From: Trinickia violacea
Lineage (GTDB): Bacteria; Pseudomonadota; Gammaproteobacteria; Burkholderiales; Burkholderiaceae
NCBI RefSeq assembly: GCF_005280735.1
Contig: NZ_CP040077.1
Coordinates: 1,488,001 to 1,552,000 of the forward strand
Direction: 5' to 3'
Length of the DNA stretch: 64,000 bases
In this document: positions 36,401 to 44,470 of the stretch, piece by piece
Layout: every line of letters begins with the position of its first letter
Position numbering within the stretch: the first letter of the stretch is position 1
Notes under the pieces: generated by a model
Seen by the model: only the letters and a program-made list of their open reading frames with translations
What the model was told of the DNA's origin: nothing
Databases searched by the model: none
Program-made: the position numbers and the translations under genes

Positions 36401-37095
36401 TAGCGGCGCAGGATCGGCGAGAGGTAGGCGTCCACGACGGTGGTGTCGCCGCGCGACACCATCTTCATCAGCGGCGACACTTCGTGCGACGTGGAGACTT
36501 GGGTGAAGCCGATGCGCTGCGCGAGCGCCGCGAGTGCGCGCTCGTGATCGGTGTAGCGGTAGCCGTGGATCAGCACGATTGCGAGCGATCGGATGCCGCT
36601 CGCGTAGACCGCCTCGAGCGCGGTCTGCGCGCGTCCGAGATCGATGGGCTCGACCACTTCGCCATGGGCGCTCACGCGCTCGTCGACTTCGACGACCTGC
36701 TCGTAGAGCGCCTCGGGCAGCACGATGTCGAGATCGAAGAGGCGCGGGCGGTTCTGGTACGCGATGCGCAGCACGTCGCGAAAGCCGCGTGTCGTGACGA
36801 GCGCGGTGGGCTCGCCCTTGCGCTCGAGCAGCGCATTCGTGGCGACCGTGGTGCCCATCTTCACCATCTCGACCTGGGCCGGCGTGACCGGCTCGTCGGG
36901 CGCGAGGCCGAGCAGGTGGCGTATGCCGGCGACGGCGGCGTCGCGGTACTGCTCCGGGTTCTCGGAGAGCAGCTTGTGCGTGGTGAGCGTGCCGTCGGGG
37001 CAGCGCGCGACGATGTCGGTGAAAGTGCCGCCGCGGTCGATCCAGAATTGCCAGCGCGGCGTTGCGGGGTCGGCATGCGAGAGGTGTTCGGACAT
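33457..37095 (-). CDS. 5-oxoprolinase / hydantoinase fusion (HyuA-HyuB type)
   Basis: A 1,212-residue cytoplasmic enzyme. The N-terminal half is the HyuA/ATP-binding part (WQFWIDRGGTFTDIVARCPD, VKMGTTVATNALLERKGEPT, FDMGGTSTDVSHYNGEF). The C-terminal half, from about residue 700, is the HyuB part (NNLFMSIAEQMGLRLQNTAY, ANAPHMPVHLGSMGESIRTV, NDPYHGGTHLPDVTVITPVF). The fused order and length are those of ATP-dependent 5-oxoprolinases, which open 5-oxoproline to glutamate. The start MSEHLSHADP at 37095 is preferred over a TTG at 37131. It is last in a unit with an MFS permease and a DUF1445 protein; that context favours a 5-oxo-D-proline or related lactam substrate. Confidence 0.85.
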   Translation of the reverse strand: MSEHLSHADPATPRWQFWIDRGGTFTDIVARCPDGTLTTHKLLSENPEQYRDAAVAGIRHLLGLAPDEPVTPAQVEMVKMGTTVATNALLERKGEPTALVTTRGFRDVLRIAYQNRPRLFDLDIVLPEALYEQVVEVDERVSAHGEVVEPIDLGRAQTALEAVYASGIRSLAIVLIHGYRYTDHERALAALAQRIGFTQVSTSHEVSPLMKMVSRGDTTVVDAYLSPILRRYVEQVAAEMPGVNLQFMQSSGGLTRADAFQGKDAILSGPAGGIVGMVRATQAAGFDHVIGFDMGGTSTDVSHYNGEFERVFETQVAGVRMRAPMMSIHTVAAGGGSVLTFDGSRLRVGPESAGANPGPASYRRGGPLAVTDCNVMLGKIQPDYFPRVFGPHADAPLDRDTVTEGFAALADEIHAKTGRRQTPEALAEGFLEIAIGSMANAIKKISVQRGHDVSRYVLTTFGGAGGQHACGVADALGMTRVFAHPLAGVLSAYGMGLADQTAMRERAIEAELDPASLARLNDALDALADQATGVLREQGVPSARIDTVRRVHLRYRGTDSAIAVPAGSLDAMRQAFEQAYRQRYAFLMEGTPLIIELASVEAIGRSDAPVDVARVADRTDGGPRADAQVRFYSGGQWHDAPLYVRDALLAGDTLDGPAIVAEKNGTTVIEPGWRGELTEAGNLVLTRVVPLPTRRSLGTEADPVRLEIFNNLFMSIAEQMGLRLQNTAYSVNIKERLDFSCAIFDADGNLIANAPHMPVHLGSMGESIRTVIERNHGRMRDGDVFMLNDPYHGGTHLPDVTVITPVFANGSAEPLFYVGSRGHHADIGGITPGSMPPDSAHIDEEGVLIDNWQLVSGGVLRDRETRALLASGRYHARNVEQNMADLRAQVAANQKGVDELRRMVAQFGEDVVLAYMRHVQDNAEEAVRRVIGALEDGHYRYALDNGAAIEVAIRVDAAARRAEIDFSGTSAQLPNNFNAPKAVCMAAVLYVFRTLVGDDIPLNAGCLKPLTVSVPEGSMLNPVYPAAVVSGNVETSSAITNALYGALGRVAASQGTMNNFTFGNALYQYYETIAGGSGAGPGYAGVDAVQTHMTNSRLTDPEVLEWRYPVRLESHRIRGDSGGDGRWRGGNGAIRRIRFLEPMTASILSNNRVYAPFGAAGGCAGALGRNYVERADGSIAPIAHVGGAQMAAGDVFVIETPGGGGYGAVGDS

Positions 37096-37215
37096 GATGA
37101 TCGAATCGAATGAGAAGACAGGGAACGGCAACAGCGGGGAAGGGCGAAAGCCGGATCGCGCGACGAAGCGGGGGGCGCGACCCTGTGCAATCCGCGCGGT
37201 CGAGTGGTCAGGTGA

Positions 37216-38514
37216 TCAGGTGGACTCGAGCTCGCGGCCGCGGGTCTCGGGCAGCGTGAGCGCCGCGACGATCAACACGCCGTAGGCGGCGACCGCGAAG
37301 AGGCCGATGCTCGTGCCGAGACCGTACTGTTTGGCGAGTGCGCCGATCAGGAAGGGAAACAGAGCGCCGATCGCGCGGCCGAAGTTGTAGCAGAAGCCCT
37401 GGCCCGAACCGCGCACGCGGGTGGGAAAAAGCTCCGTGAGGAACGCGCCCATGCCCGCGAAGATGCCCGACGCGAAGAACCCGAGCGGGAAGCCGAGCCA
37501 CAGCATCGCGCTATTGGACAGGTTCAGCGAGGTGTACGCGAACGCAATTGCCATCGAGCCCACCGCGAACAGGATGAAGTTCGGTTTGCGGCCCAGGCGG
37601 TCGGTCAGATAGGCGCTCGATAGATAGCCGACGTACGAGCCCACGATTATCGTCGCGAGATAGCCTCCGGTGCCCATCACCGTGAGATGGCGCTCGGTCT
37701 TGAGGAAGGTCGGCAGCCATGTCGTGATAGCGTAGTAGCCGCCTTGAGCGCCCGTTGTGAGCAGCGCGGCGCGCAGCGTCGTCGACAACAGCGTCGGCGA
37801 GAAAATTTCGACGAGGCGGGGTGGTTCGCCGTTGTCCTTCTGCGCGGCTCTGGCTTGCCGATAAATTTCGGGTTCCTTGACATAGCGGCGAATGGCCAGC
37901 ACGAGGAGCGCAGGCACGAGCCCGACGATGAAGAGCGCGCGCCAGGCGAGGGAGACTGGCAGCACCGAGAACAGCCAGGCATACAGCAGCGCGGCGGCGC
38001 CCCAACCGATCGCCCAGCCGGCCTGCACGAGGCCCACGGCCTTGCCGCGGTCGCGAGCGCGGATCACTTCGCCGATCAGCACGGCGCCGGCCGTCCATTC
38101 GCCGCCGAAGCCGAAGCCCATCAGCGCGCGCGCCGCGAGCAGTTGCCCGTAGCTCTGCGCGAGCCCGCAAAGGCCCGTGAACAACGCGAACCAGAGCACC
38201 GTGATCTGCAACGTGCGCACGCGGCCGATGCGGTCGGACAGGATGCCGGCGAGCCAGCCGCCCGCGGCCGACGTGAGGAGCGTGAGCGTGCCGATGAAAC
38301 CCGCGTCCGCGAGACTGATGCCCCACGTCGCGACGAGCGTCGGAATCACGAACGACAGCATCTGCGTGTCCATTCCATCGAGCATGTAGCCGACCTTGCA
38401 GCTCCAGAAGGCGTGACGCTCGCGTGGACCCGTGTCTGCGTACCACGCGAACATGCCGGTGGCGCCGGGCTGCTCGATATCGGCGGCCGGCGCCGCCACG
38501 GTCTTGCTGTCCAT
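37216..38514 (-). CDS. MFS transporter, metabolite:H+ symporter type
   Basis: A 432-residue inner-membrane permease with 12 predicted helices. LSDRIGRVRTLQITVLWFAL holds the motif A between TM2 and TM3 (GxLxDRxGRR type), and LTDRLGRKPNFILF the same motif in the second half. FGFGGEWTAGAVLIGEVIRA is typical of the aromatic acid/sialate-type symporters (AAHS/MHS). The ATG at 38514 follows AAGGAGCG. It lies between the DUF1445 and the 5-oxoprolinase genes on the same strand, so it probably imports the substrate of these enzymes (inference). Confidence 0.85.
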   Translation of the reverse strand: MDSKTVAAPAADIEQPGATGMFAWYADTGPRERHAFWSCKVGYMLDGMDTQMLSFVIPTLVATWGISLADAGFIGTLTLLTSAAGGWLAGILSDRIGRVRTLQITVLWFALFTGLCGLAQSYGQLLAARALMGFGFGGEWTAGAVLIGEVIRARDRGKAVGLVQAGWAIGWGAAALLYAWLFSVLPVSLAWRALFIVGLVPALLVLAIRRYVKEPEIYRQARAAQKDNGEPPRLVEIFSPTLLSTTLRAALLTTGAQGGYYAITTWLPTFLKTERHLTVMGTGGYLATIIVGSYVGYLSSAYLTDRLGRKPNFILFAVGSMAIAFAYTSLNLSNSAMLWLGFPLGFFASGIFAGMGAFLTELFPTRVRGSGQGFCYNFGRAIGALFPFLIGALAKQYGLGTSIGLFAVAAYGVLIVAALTLPETRGRELEST

Positions 38515-38701
38515 CTTTCGCTCCTTGTCGAAAAGCGCTTGAGGAATCCGCCGCACGAGGCGGGGAGGGGTCGCGTCGAGGACGCATGCTCCCCTCCGGG
38601 CGGCGCGGATCCTCGGTTCGCGGTGTGGCACCGCGAAAGGGGTGATAGCGGCGGCACCGCAGGAGGCGGCGCCGCGTGCTGACGAAGACGGCCGCTGACG
38701 G

Positions 38702-39475
38702 TCAGAACACGGCGAGCGACGTGTTCGCGATGTCCGTCATCAGCATGTGGCCCGGCGCATGCGCGATGGCGAGCGGCAGGCGAGCTGCCATGAGCGCGGT
38801 CTGCGGGGTCACGCCGCAGGCCCAGAACACGGGTAGCTCGCCGTCGCGGATCGTCACGGGATCGCCGAAATCGGGATGCTCGAGATTCTCGATGCCGAGC
38901 TCGGCGGGCGCGCCGATATGCACGGGCGCGCCGTGCACGCCGGGATAGCGGCTCGTGATCTGCACGGCGCGGATCGCGTCGGCGCCGCGCATGGGCCGCA
39001 TCGACACGACGAGCTCGCCGCCGAACACGCCCGCTCGGCGGTTCGCGATGTTCGTGCGGTACATGGGCACGTTGCAGCCTTCTTCGACGTGGCGCAGGGG
39101 AATGCCTTCGCGGGCGAGCATCGCTTCGAACGAGAACGAGCAGCCGATCGCGAACACGACGAAGTCCCGCTGCCAGAAGTCCTTCAGCGACTCGACGCGC
39201 TCGGCGAGCCGCCCTTCGCGGTAGATGTTGTAGGCGGGCACGTCGGTGCGGATGTCGAGATCGCGCCCGAGCGTGTCGATACGGTAGTCGCCCGGCTCGC
39301 CAACGCCCAGCAGTGGGCACGCCTTCGGGTTCGCATGGCAGAAGCGCAGGAAGTCGTGCGCCTGCGCTTCGGGCAGGATCGCAAGATTGGCTTGCGCGAA
39401 GTCGCCGCAATGGCCGGCCGTGGGGCCGCGAAACGTGCCGTTGCGCACGGCGTGGCGAAACTCGTAGGGCGTCAT
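38702..39475 (-). CDS. DUF1445 protein, D-glutamate cyclase-like / putative hydro-lyase
   Basis: A 257-residue protein of the UPF0317/DUF1445 family: GTFRGPTAGHCGDFAQANLA near the N-terminus, IGCSFSFEAMLAREGIPLRH with the conserved CSFSFE, CNVPMYRTNIANRRAGVFGG and the C-terminal FWACGVTPQTALMAARLPLA. The mitochondrial homologue with this domain is D-glutamate cyclase, which makes 5-oxo-D-proline. Placed in one transcription unit with a permease and a 5-oxoprolinase, it fits a route from D-glutamate to L- or D-glutamate via 5-oxoproline; bacterial members are still annotated only as putative hydro-lyases. First gene of the unit, divergent from a LysR gene. Confidence 0.8.
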   Translation of the reverse strand: MTPYEFRHAVRNGTFRGPTAGHCGDFAQANLAILPEAQAHDFLRFCHANPKACPLLGVGEPGDYRIDTLGRDLDIRTDVPAYNIYREGRLAERVESLKDFWQRDFVVFAIGCSFSFEAMLAREGIPLRHVEEGCNVPMYRTNIANRRAGVFGGELVVSMRPMRGADAIRAVQITSRYPGVHGAPVHIGAPAELGIENLEHPDFGDPVTIRDGELPVFWACGVTPQTALMAARLPLAIAHAPGHMLMTDIANTSLAVF

Positions 39476-39669
39476 GTCAGGGATCTCGAAAGCGGAGAAA
39501 CGAAGCTGTCGTCAGCGGATAGGGCGAAGGATAGAAAAGACGAAAATTTGACGCCAACTAGTTTTTCTTGCGCTCGACGAATAGAATTTCTTAACGGCGC
39601 GTCGGGTTTTCCCTGATTCTGTGAAGATTTTGTAGTGTGGACGCCGTGCCTCGTCTGCTTCCTCGCCCC

Positions 39670-40602
39670 ATGAATACGCGCTTTCTCGACACCTTCATCA
39701 CGCTCGCCAAGCTGCGCAGTTTCCGCACGACCGCGACCGAACTTCACGCCACGCCCGCCGCGATTTCGCAGCGCGTGAAGGCGCTGGAAGACGAACTGGG
39801 CACGGTGCTCATCGACCGCGAGAGCCGTGAGTTTCGCCTGACGCCGAACGGCGAGTACCTGCTCGGCTACGCGAAGGCGGTGGTCGATGCGACGCGCGAA
39901 CTGCAGGCGGCCGCGGCCAGCGACAGTGCGGTGCGCGGCAAGCTGCGTCTGGGCGTGATCGAGACGGTGGTGCATAGCTGGCTGGCGCAGTACATGACGC
40001 GGCTCTCCGCCGACTATCCGCAGCTCGATATCGACCTGAACGTGGACGTGAGCGTGGTGCTGCAACGCCGCCTGATGGCGGGCGAACTCGATCTGATCAT
40101 CCGCGTGGAGGGCAGCGACGAGGCGAGCGTGGTGTGCGATGCGCTCGCGAATTACCCGGTGCACTGGGTCGCGCGCGCGGGCCTCGTGCCGAACGGCCGC
40201 AGCGGGCTCGCGAAGCGCGTGCTCGAGCATCCCATCCTCACGTTCGGACGGGGCACTGCCCCGCATCGCGCGCTCGAGGACATCGTTACGACGCTCGCGC
40301 GCGCCAACGGCGTGCCGGTTGCGCAGACGCGCATCACGGGATCGCCCTCGATCTCCGTGATCGTGCAGCTCGTGCGCGATGGCTTTGGCGTGGCCGCGAT
40401 TCCGCGACTGTTCGTGGACGCGCTGATCGAGAGCGGAGAGGTGGTGGAGCTGCCGCTGCAGCCCTCGCCGCCGTCGATCGTCGTGTCGATGTCGCGGCGC
40501 GCCGATGCGTCGCGCCACGTCCACGCGGCGGCAACGGCCGCGCGCGCCGCATGTCACGAGTACTGTGCGAAAAGCGACCGGCGGCTCGTCGAACCGTTGT
40601 GA
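39670..40602 (+). CDS. LysR-family regulator of the 5-oxoproline unit
   Basis: A 310-residue LysR protein: MNTRFLDTFITLAKLRSFRT with the HTH TATELHATPAAISQRVKALE and a full effector domain (KLRLGVIETVVHSWLAQYMT). The start at 39670 begins family homology; the frame extends 33 bases upstream without it. It is divergent from the DUF1445/MFS/5-oxoprolinase unit with 194 bases between the starts, so it probably controls that unit and responds to glutamate or 5-oxoproline (inference). It ends 79 bases before the second IS30 relic. Confidence 0.9.
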   Translation: MNTRFLDTFITLAKLRSFRTTATELHATPAAISQRVKALEDELGTVLIDRESREFRLTPNGEYLLGYAKAVVDATRELQAAAASDSAVRGKLRLGVIETVVHSWLAQYMTRLSADYPQLDIDLNVDVSVVLQRRLMAGELDLIIRVEGSDEASVVCDALANYPVHWVARAGLVPNGRSGLAKRVLEHPILTFGRGTAPHRALEDIVTTLARANGVPVAQTRITGSPSISVIVQLVRDGFGVAAIPRLFVDALIESGEVVELPLQPSPPSIVVSMSRRADASRHVHAAATAARAACHEYCAKSDRRLVEPL

Positions 40603-40904
40603 TTCCCGGCACGAAACCGGGCGGCAGAAACCGACCCTCTCCGGTCATACGGGGTCGCGATCGCTCGAAGGCCGCTTCCAAGTGCGGATTCAACCGGTCG
40701 ATGCAATAGTTTGCTGAAATCGTTCGGCTGGCGGCTGCTCGAACTTTGCCGACGGTTGATCAAGGCCTCGAGCGTGCTTACGTCCAAGCGAAGTCGATCT
40801 GGGAGAAGCGTTGTTAGCAGACACTGGTGTGTCGTTTGAGCAATGCCGTTCTTGTCCGAGCTCCGCCTCACGTCCGACTCTGTCCGCTCGTCAACGACAG
40901 GATT
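40603..40904. other. Intergenic region with IS30 relic
   Basis: Contains the 52-base IS relic listed separately; otherwise no gene. Confidence 0.5.
40682..40733 (-). mobile_element. IS30-type terminal relic, second copy
   Basis: Fifty-two bases identical, with one mismatch, to 21003-21054 and in the same orientation. On the complement it encodes only PAERFQQTIASTG and the stop of the transposase. The similarity ends abruptly on both sides. Confidence 0.7.
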
Positions 40905-41150
40905 TTATTTGCCAACTCCGTGCCGATGCTGCCGCCGCTTCTCGCGCTCCTTCATCAGATGCGGCATCAGTTCGTCTATGTACTGTCTCGCATCGCCACG
41001 TGTGAATACCTGAGTGAAGCGCTGACGTGCGGCGTCGTTGCCGACCAGCTCCATGTGGGCCTTGCGCAGGACGTGCAGCAGACCCATCAGCGTGCTGGAA
41101 TCCGGCACGGGTTCGTGGTCTCGCTCATGCCCGGGCGTCGTTGGGGTCAT
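40905..41150 (-). CDS. Small hypothetical protein overlapping the phosphoesterase gene
   Basis: An 81-residue protein whose ATG lies within the stop of the upstream phospholipase-like gene (ATGA overlap, 41147-41150), the signature of translational coupling. The sequence is polar and helical (GLLHVLRKAHMELVGNDAAR, QRFTQVFTRGDARQYIDELM) and ends in a basic KEREKRRQHRHG tail, without signal peptide or membrane helix. I do not recognise the family. The coupling suggests an accessory or regulatory partner of the phosphoesterase. Confidence 0.6.
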   Translation of the reverse strand: MTPTTPGHERDHEPVPDSSTLMGLLHVLRKAHMELVGNDAARQRFTQVFTRGDARQYIDELMPHLMKEREKRRQHRHGVGK

Positions 41151-42391
41151 GCTCCTATCCTCTCTGGGCAGTCCTGGCGGCAGGTCTGAGTGATCAGCGA
41201 CAGCACGTCATTGGCGCTCCTGTCGCGATCCGTCAGCGGCTGGAGACCAAACAGGCGTTGAAGGGTCGCGAGCACTGAGCTGTGATCGTACGGCGTGTGA
41301 TCGACCTGACCTCGTGCGACCCAAGGCGACACGACGATCGCGGGAACACGCACGCCATAGAGGTCGAACCCGAAGCCGCTCGTGTTCAGCGTCAAGGCCG
41401 CGCCGTCGTTCGGAGGGATTGCCTTGTCGGGCTTGACCGAGTCATAAAAGCCGCCGTGCTCGTCGTAGAGGATTAAGAACAGGCTCTTGTCCCACAACGG
41501 CGAGTTGCGGATCGCGCCGTAGACGCGGGCGACGAGCTGATCGCCGGCGGCGAGGCTGTCCATCGGATGCTGCGAACTGCCGTTCTCGTAGGTGTCGTTC
41601 ACGACGTCGCCATAGTTCGGTTCGATGAACGTATAGCGGGCAGTGTAGCCTGCAGCGAGGTCCGCTTCAAAGTGCGACAGATCGTCGACATCGCAGAAGC
41701 TTATCCCTTTGATCGACGCGACCTGCGGTATGCGGCCGAACGGATCACCGAGGTGGTCCTGGTACAGGCGGTAGTTGTCTTTGCCGAGCGCATCGAAAAT
41801 CGATCCTTTTGGATAGGCGAAGCCGTCCAGCTCTTCCCATTTGCACATCTCCACCGAGGTCGGCGAATGATCGAGCCCGGCCGACGACGCGCCGTGAAGG
41901 AAATAGCGGTTCGGCCAGGTCGGGCCGGGCAGCGACGAATGCCAGGCGTCGCACAGCGCGAACTGCGTCGCGAGCTCGTACAACGCGGGGGACTGCGTAC
42001 GGGCGTCGACGCCCCGCATGATGTCGCCCACGTCGCCGCTTTCCGGTGGGGCACCCTCGGTGCGAGTAGTCGCGTAGTTCGAGACGAAGCCGGAGTTGTC
42101 CACAGGTGGATAGGGCTGGCCTCGCTGGAACTGCGCGGCCGCGCCGCATAACTGCTCGACCACGTCGATAAATTCATGCCCGGGGTCGGTGGGCATCTGG
42201 ACGGGTGCGCCGTCGCCGAACGCGTAGGTAGCGTTGTTGTAGGTGTTCGTGTTTCCGTTAGTGGCGGCAGCGATTCCCGGTATACCCGACAGCGCGAATA
42301 GATGGTCGAAGGACCGGTTTTCCAACATCAGCACAAATACATGCTGGATGATCTGGCCCAAGCCGCCTGTGGCCGCTGCGTTTGCATTCAT
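41147..42391 (-). CDS. Phospholipase C-like phosphoesterase (alkaline phosphatase superfamily)
   Basis: A 414-residue metal-dependent phosphoesterase. HVFVLMLENRSFDHLFA near residues 17-33 contains the metal-binding Glu-Asn of bacterial non-specific phospholipases C/acid phosphatases; WPNRYFLHGASSAG and ILYDEHGGFYD supply further metal and substrate positions. It hydrolyses phosphate esters, possibly phospholipids. The start at 42391 (MNANAAATG) is chosen because GGAG lies 9 bases upstream and homology begins soon after; an in-frame ATG at 42469 would add 26 non-conserved residues. No signal peptide is visible with either start, odd for this family. It overlaps the small downstream gene by 4 bases. 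Confidence 0.85.
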   Translation of the reverse strand: MNANAAATGGLGQIIQHVFVLMLENRSFDHLFALSGIPGIAAATNGNTNTYNNATYAFGDGAPVQMPTDPGHEFIDVVEQLCGAAAQFQRGQPYPPVDNSGFVSNYATTRTEGAPPESGDVGDIMRGVDARTQSPALYELATQFALCDAWHSSLPGPTWPNRYFLHGASSAGLDHSPTSVEMCKWEELDGFAYPKGSIFDALGKDNYRLYQDHLGDPFGRIPQVASIKGISFCDVDDLSHFEADLAAGYTARYTFIEPNYGDVVNDTYENGSSQHPMDSLAAGDQLVARVYGAIRNSPLWDKSLFLILYDEHGGFYDSVKPDKAIPPNDGAALTLNTSGFGFDLYGVRVPAIVVSPWVARGQVDHTPYDHSSVLATLQRLFGLQPLTDRDRSANDVLSLITQTCRQDCPERIGA

Positions 42392-42760
42392 GAATGCGTA
42401 CTCCGGTTGTTCGCTCGACGATCGACCTATTTTTCTGCTTGGTTCTTCATTGTTGACGTACCGTGTCATTCTGGGCACACCGCGCAGGCGGCTCCATCGC
42501 GGGTCTCCTAATCGTGCTAGCGCAGCGATGCGTCATTCGTGTTTTTGTAGAAGCACCCTCTCTTTTCCGCCGCTATACCCGTCAATTATCTTGCTGGTGG
42601 ATTTGTACCCATTGCATCACAACGAACTCTACAGAAGGCGGGCGGATGTTTGCCTGAAAGAACTAACGAGGTAGCTCAATTGAGGTATTACTCGACTGCC
42701 TGTCAAAGCCCGCTCGGTTCGATACACCATCTGGACCCGGGCAGATTCTTAATTGCTTGT
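42392..42760. other. Intergenic region, no gene recognised
   Basis: About 370 bases between the phosphoesterase start and a tiny minus-strand gene; AT-richer than average, no supported gene. Confidence 0.4.
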
Positions 42761-42892
42761 CTATGATTTGCTCTTTGTCGCGCCGTTGCGCTGAGCGAGG
42801 TCCGAAGCCGCGACCTCCTTCTCCTTTTTCGTGGACTTTGGATTGCGCAGAATCTTCGCCGCGTCAGACGCGGCTCTCTTCCCCGTTGCCAT
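42761..42892 (-). CDS. Very small basic protein (43 residues)
   Basis: MATGKRAASDAAKILRNPKS followed by a Lys/Ser-rich tail. Short basic proteins beginning MATGK.AAS are conserved and often unannotated in Burkholderia. The ATG at 42892 is supported by GAGGGACAAAC just upstream. Composition suggests nucleic acid or membrane contact, but no function is known to me. Confidence 0.6.
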   Translation of the reverse strand: MATGKRAASDAAKILRNPKSTKKEKEVAASDLAQRNGATKSKS

Positions 42893-43370
42893 GTTTGTCC
42901 CTCGAAATGTTCTCATCGGTCGATGAGACTGATTCACGTTGATGGTATGAAGGAATGCGCGAAATTTCAAGATATCCTTTCCCCGACAAACGTCGTATAC
43001 CTCTTGAGCATGAGGCGGCGCAGTCAGGCACTATGGCGTACGTAGCATCTAGACTAAATGGTCGATTTACCCGATTACGCAATGCCCGACATCGGCAACT
43101 AAGCGACCGTTTGGTGGCGCAGAGCTGACACCTGATCGACCGCCCCAATCGGCGAACGAATGACGCCACGTGGCCGAACCCGGCCCGATGCGCAACCGGC
43201 GAGTTGGGTCGTCATGCGTCGGCCGGCATCCGGCGCAAGTCGACCCGGAGCGGACGGCCGTATTTTCAATAACAGACATTCGCGCCTTGTGCTGGTCCGC
43301 TACAAGTACGTGGCAGGCGTTAGGCTGCCACGGCGCGCCAATTATCCAATTTCGCAAAGATTGGCGCCGA
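42893..43370. other. Intergenic region with a decayed repeat
   Basis: About 480 bases; GTGGCCGAACCCGG at 43170-43183 repeats the arm of the 18471 inverted repeat. No gene supported. Confidence 0.45.
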
Positions 43371-44033
43371 TCATGGCTCACTGGATTCTGTGTCTATCGC
43401 GAGGTGGATTTCCACAACGGCGCCGTTGCTTGAGATTGTCATGTCCTCGTTCGAAATGCGGCGTGGCGACCGACATGCAAGCCACGGCGTCTTTTCCAAA
43501 TCATGGTATTTCTGCTCTCGATGACAGACCCAGGTGTACTCTGCGTTCTCCTTTCCGTTATCGCGTATCACAGCGATTGGCGTCGTGAAGAGCGGCCCGC
43601 TGGTTACGCCCGGTTCGAATTTTGCGAATCGCAGCACGAATGGCTTCCAACCGCACTCACCAGGTAGATAACGATCAAGAGATAATTTAAAAGCAAATTT
43701 CGTGTCTTCTTCAGGCACCCTCACTGAGTCATAGACGACCTGTATGACATCAGGAGCGCCCAGAATTCGAGCGAATAGTGTCTGAGACCTGCAAGCTTCA
43801 TTGGTGGTTGCATATCCCACATCAAGCCAGATCTCCATCCCTGGCGCTTTGGTTCCTTGCACAAGCAGCGCTTTCTGGGGAGATGGATTCGTTTCGGGTC
43901 TATCGGATGCGCGATTTTGCTTCGCTTCCACATGCTCCCGAAACTGCAAAGGAACAGCAGGCGGTTGTCCGGAGTCGCACCATGCGGTATGGCTCCATAG
44001 GAGGGTTATGCTGCATAGCAATTGTCGCCTCAT
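43371..44033 (-). CDS. Exported orphan protein, 220 residues
   Basis: A signal peptide (MRRQLLCSITLLWSHTAWC) is followed by a beta-rich domain: KAPGMEIWLDVGYATTNEAC, FAFKLSLDRYLPGECGWKPF, VLRFAKFEPGVTSGPLFTTP and paired cysteines that suggest disulfides in the periplasm. No family recognised. The start at 44033 begins the signal peptide; no good ribosome-binding site is visible. It is isolated by about 420 bases of non-coding sequence upstream, in an AT-richer accessory stretch. Confidence 0.65.
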   Translation of the reverse strand: MRRQLLCSITLLWSHTAWCDSGQPPAVPLQFREHVEAKQNRASDRPETNPSPQKALLVQGTKAPGMEIWLDVGYATTNEACRSQTLFARILGAPDVIQVVYDSVRVPEEDTKFAFKLSLDRYLPGECGWKPFVLRFAKFEPGVTSGPLFTTPIAVIRDNGKENAEYTWVCHREQKYHDLEKTPWLACRSPRRISNEDMTISSNGAVVEIHLAIDTESSEP

Positions 44034-44452
44034 GGTGGGTCTCGCTTGCGATTTTATGAAAATGAAGCCCAGTTGCTTTATCGTCTCGCTAGATCGGAAC
44101 CGGGCGCTAACGTTAGTACCATCAAATCCTGGAACCATGTAGTGCGACGGCGCACGATGACATGCAGATACCCTACAGTGGCGTGGTCTGCGAACGACGG
44201 CTATCGGCAACCTTTGTCATTGTCTGCTCCTGGCCGACCTCTGCCCGATGGTGATCGGCAGAACCCGACCCGTAGGGGACCTTGGACCCGCCCGATAGCA
44301 GCCGTTCAAATGATCAGTGTTTCTGGCTTAACGATTCATTGCGGCCATTTCCCGATCGCCCCATATTCCTGCCAAAACGCGAGGAGGTGCGTCATCGTCG
44401 TCTTTGGCTGCAAGCAATTCTTTAACTTTGGCCGCTCTTACGCCAGTACCTG
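44034..44452. other. Intergenic region with a decayed repeat and a coding-like fragment
   Basis: TCCTGGCCGACCTCTGCCCGA at 44228-44248 has a near copy at 47125-47145. The part after 44328 may contain a gene remnant, listed separately. Confidence 0.4.
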
Positions 44453-44470
44453 CTATCTTGAGCACACTGC
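44328..44470 (-). other. Coding-like fragment without a start
   Basis: On the complement, overlapping the last codons of the membrane protein gene in another frame, about 46 codons read VLKIAGTGVRAAKVKELLAA, then KDDDDAPPRVLAGIWGDREM and a stop. The amino-acid pattern looks protein-like, but no start codon or ribosome-binding site exists. It could be the 3' remnant of a lost gene or chance. Confidence 0.25.

Noticed and set aside
34573..37113. An 846-codon plus-strand frame
   Set aside because: Fully antisense to the 5-oxoprolinase gene, with typical shadow composition (Arg, His, Val) and no motif.
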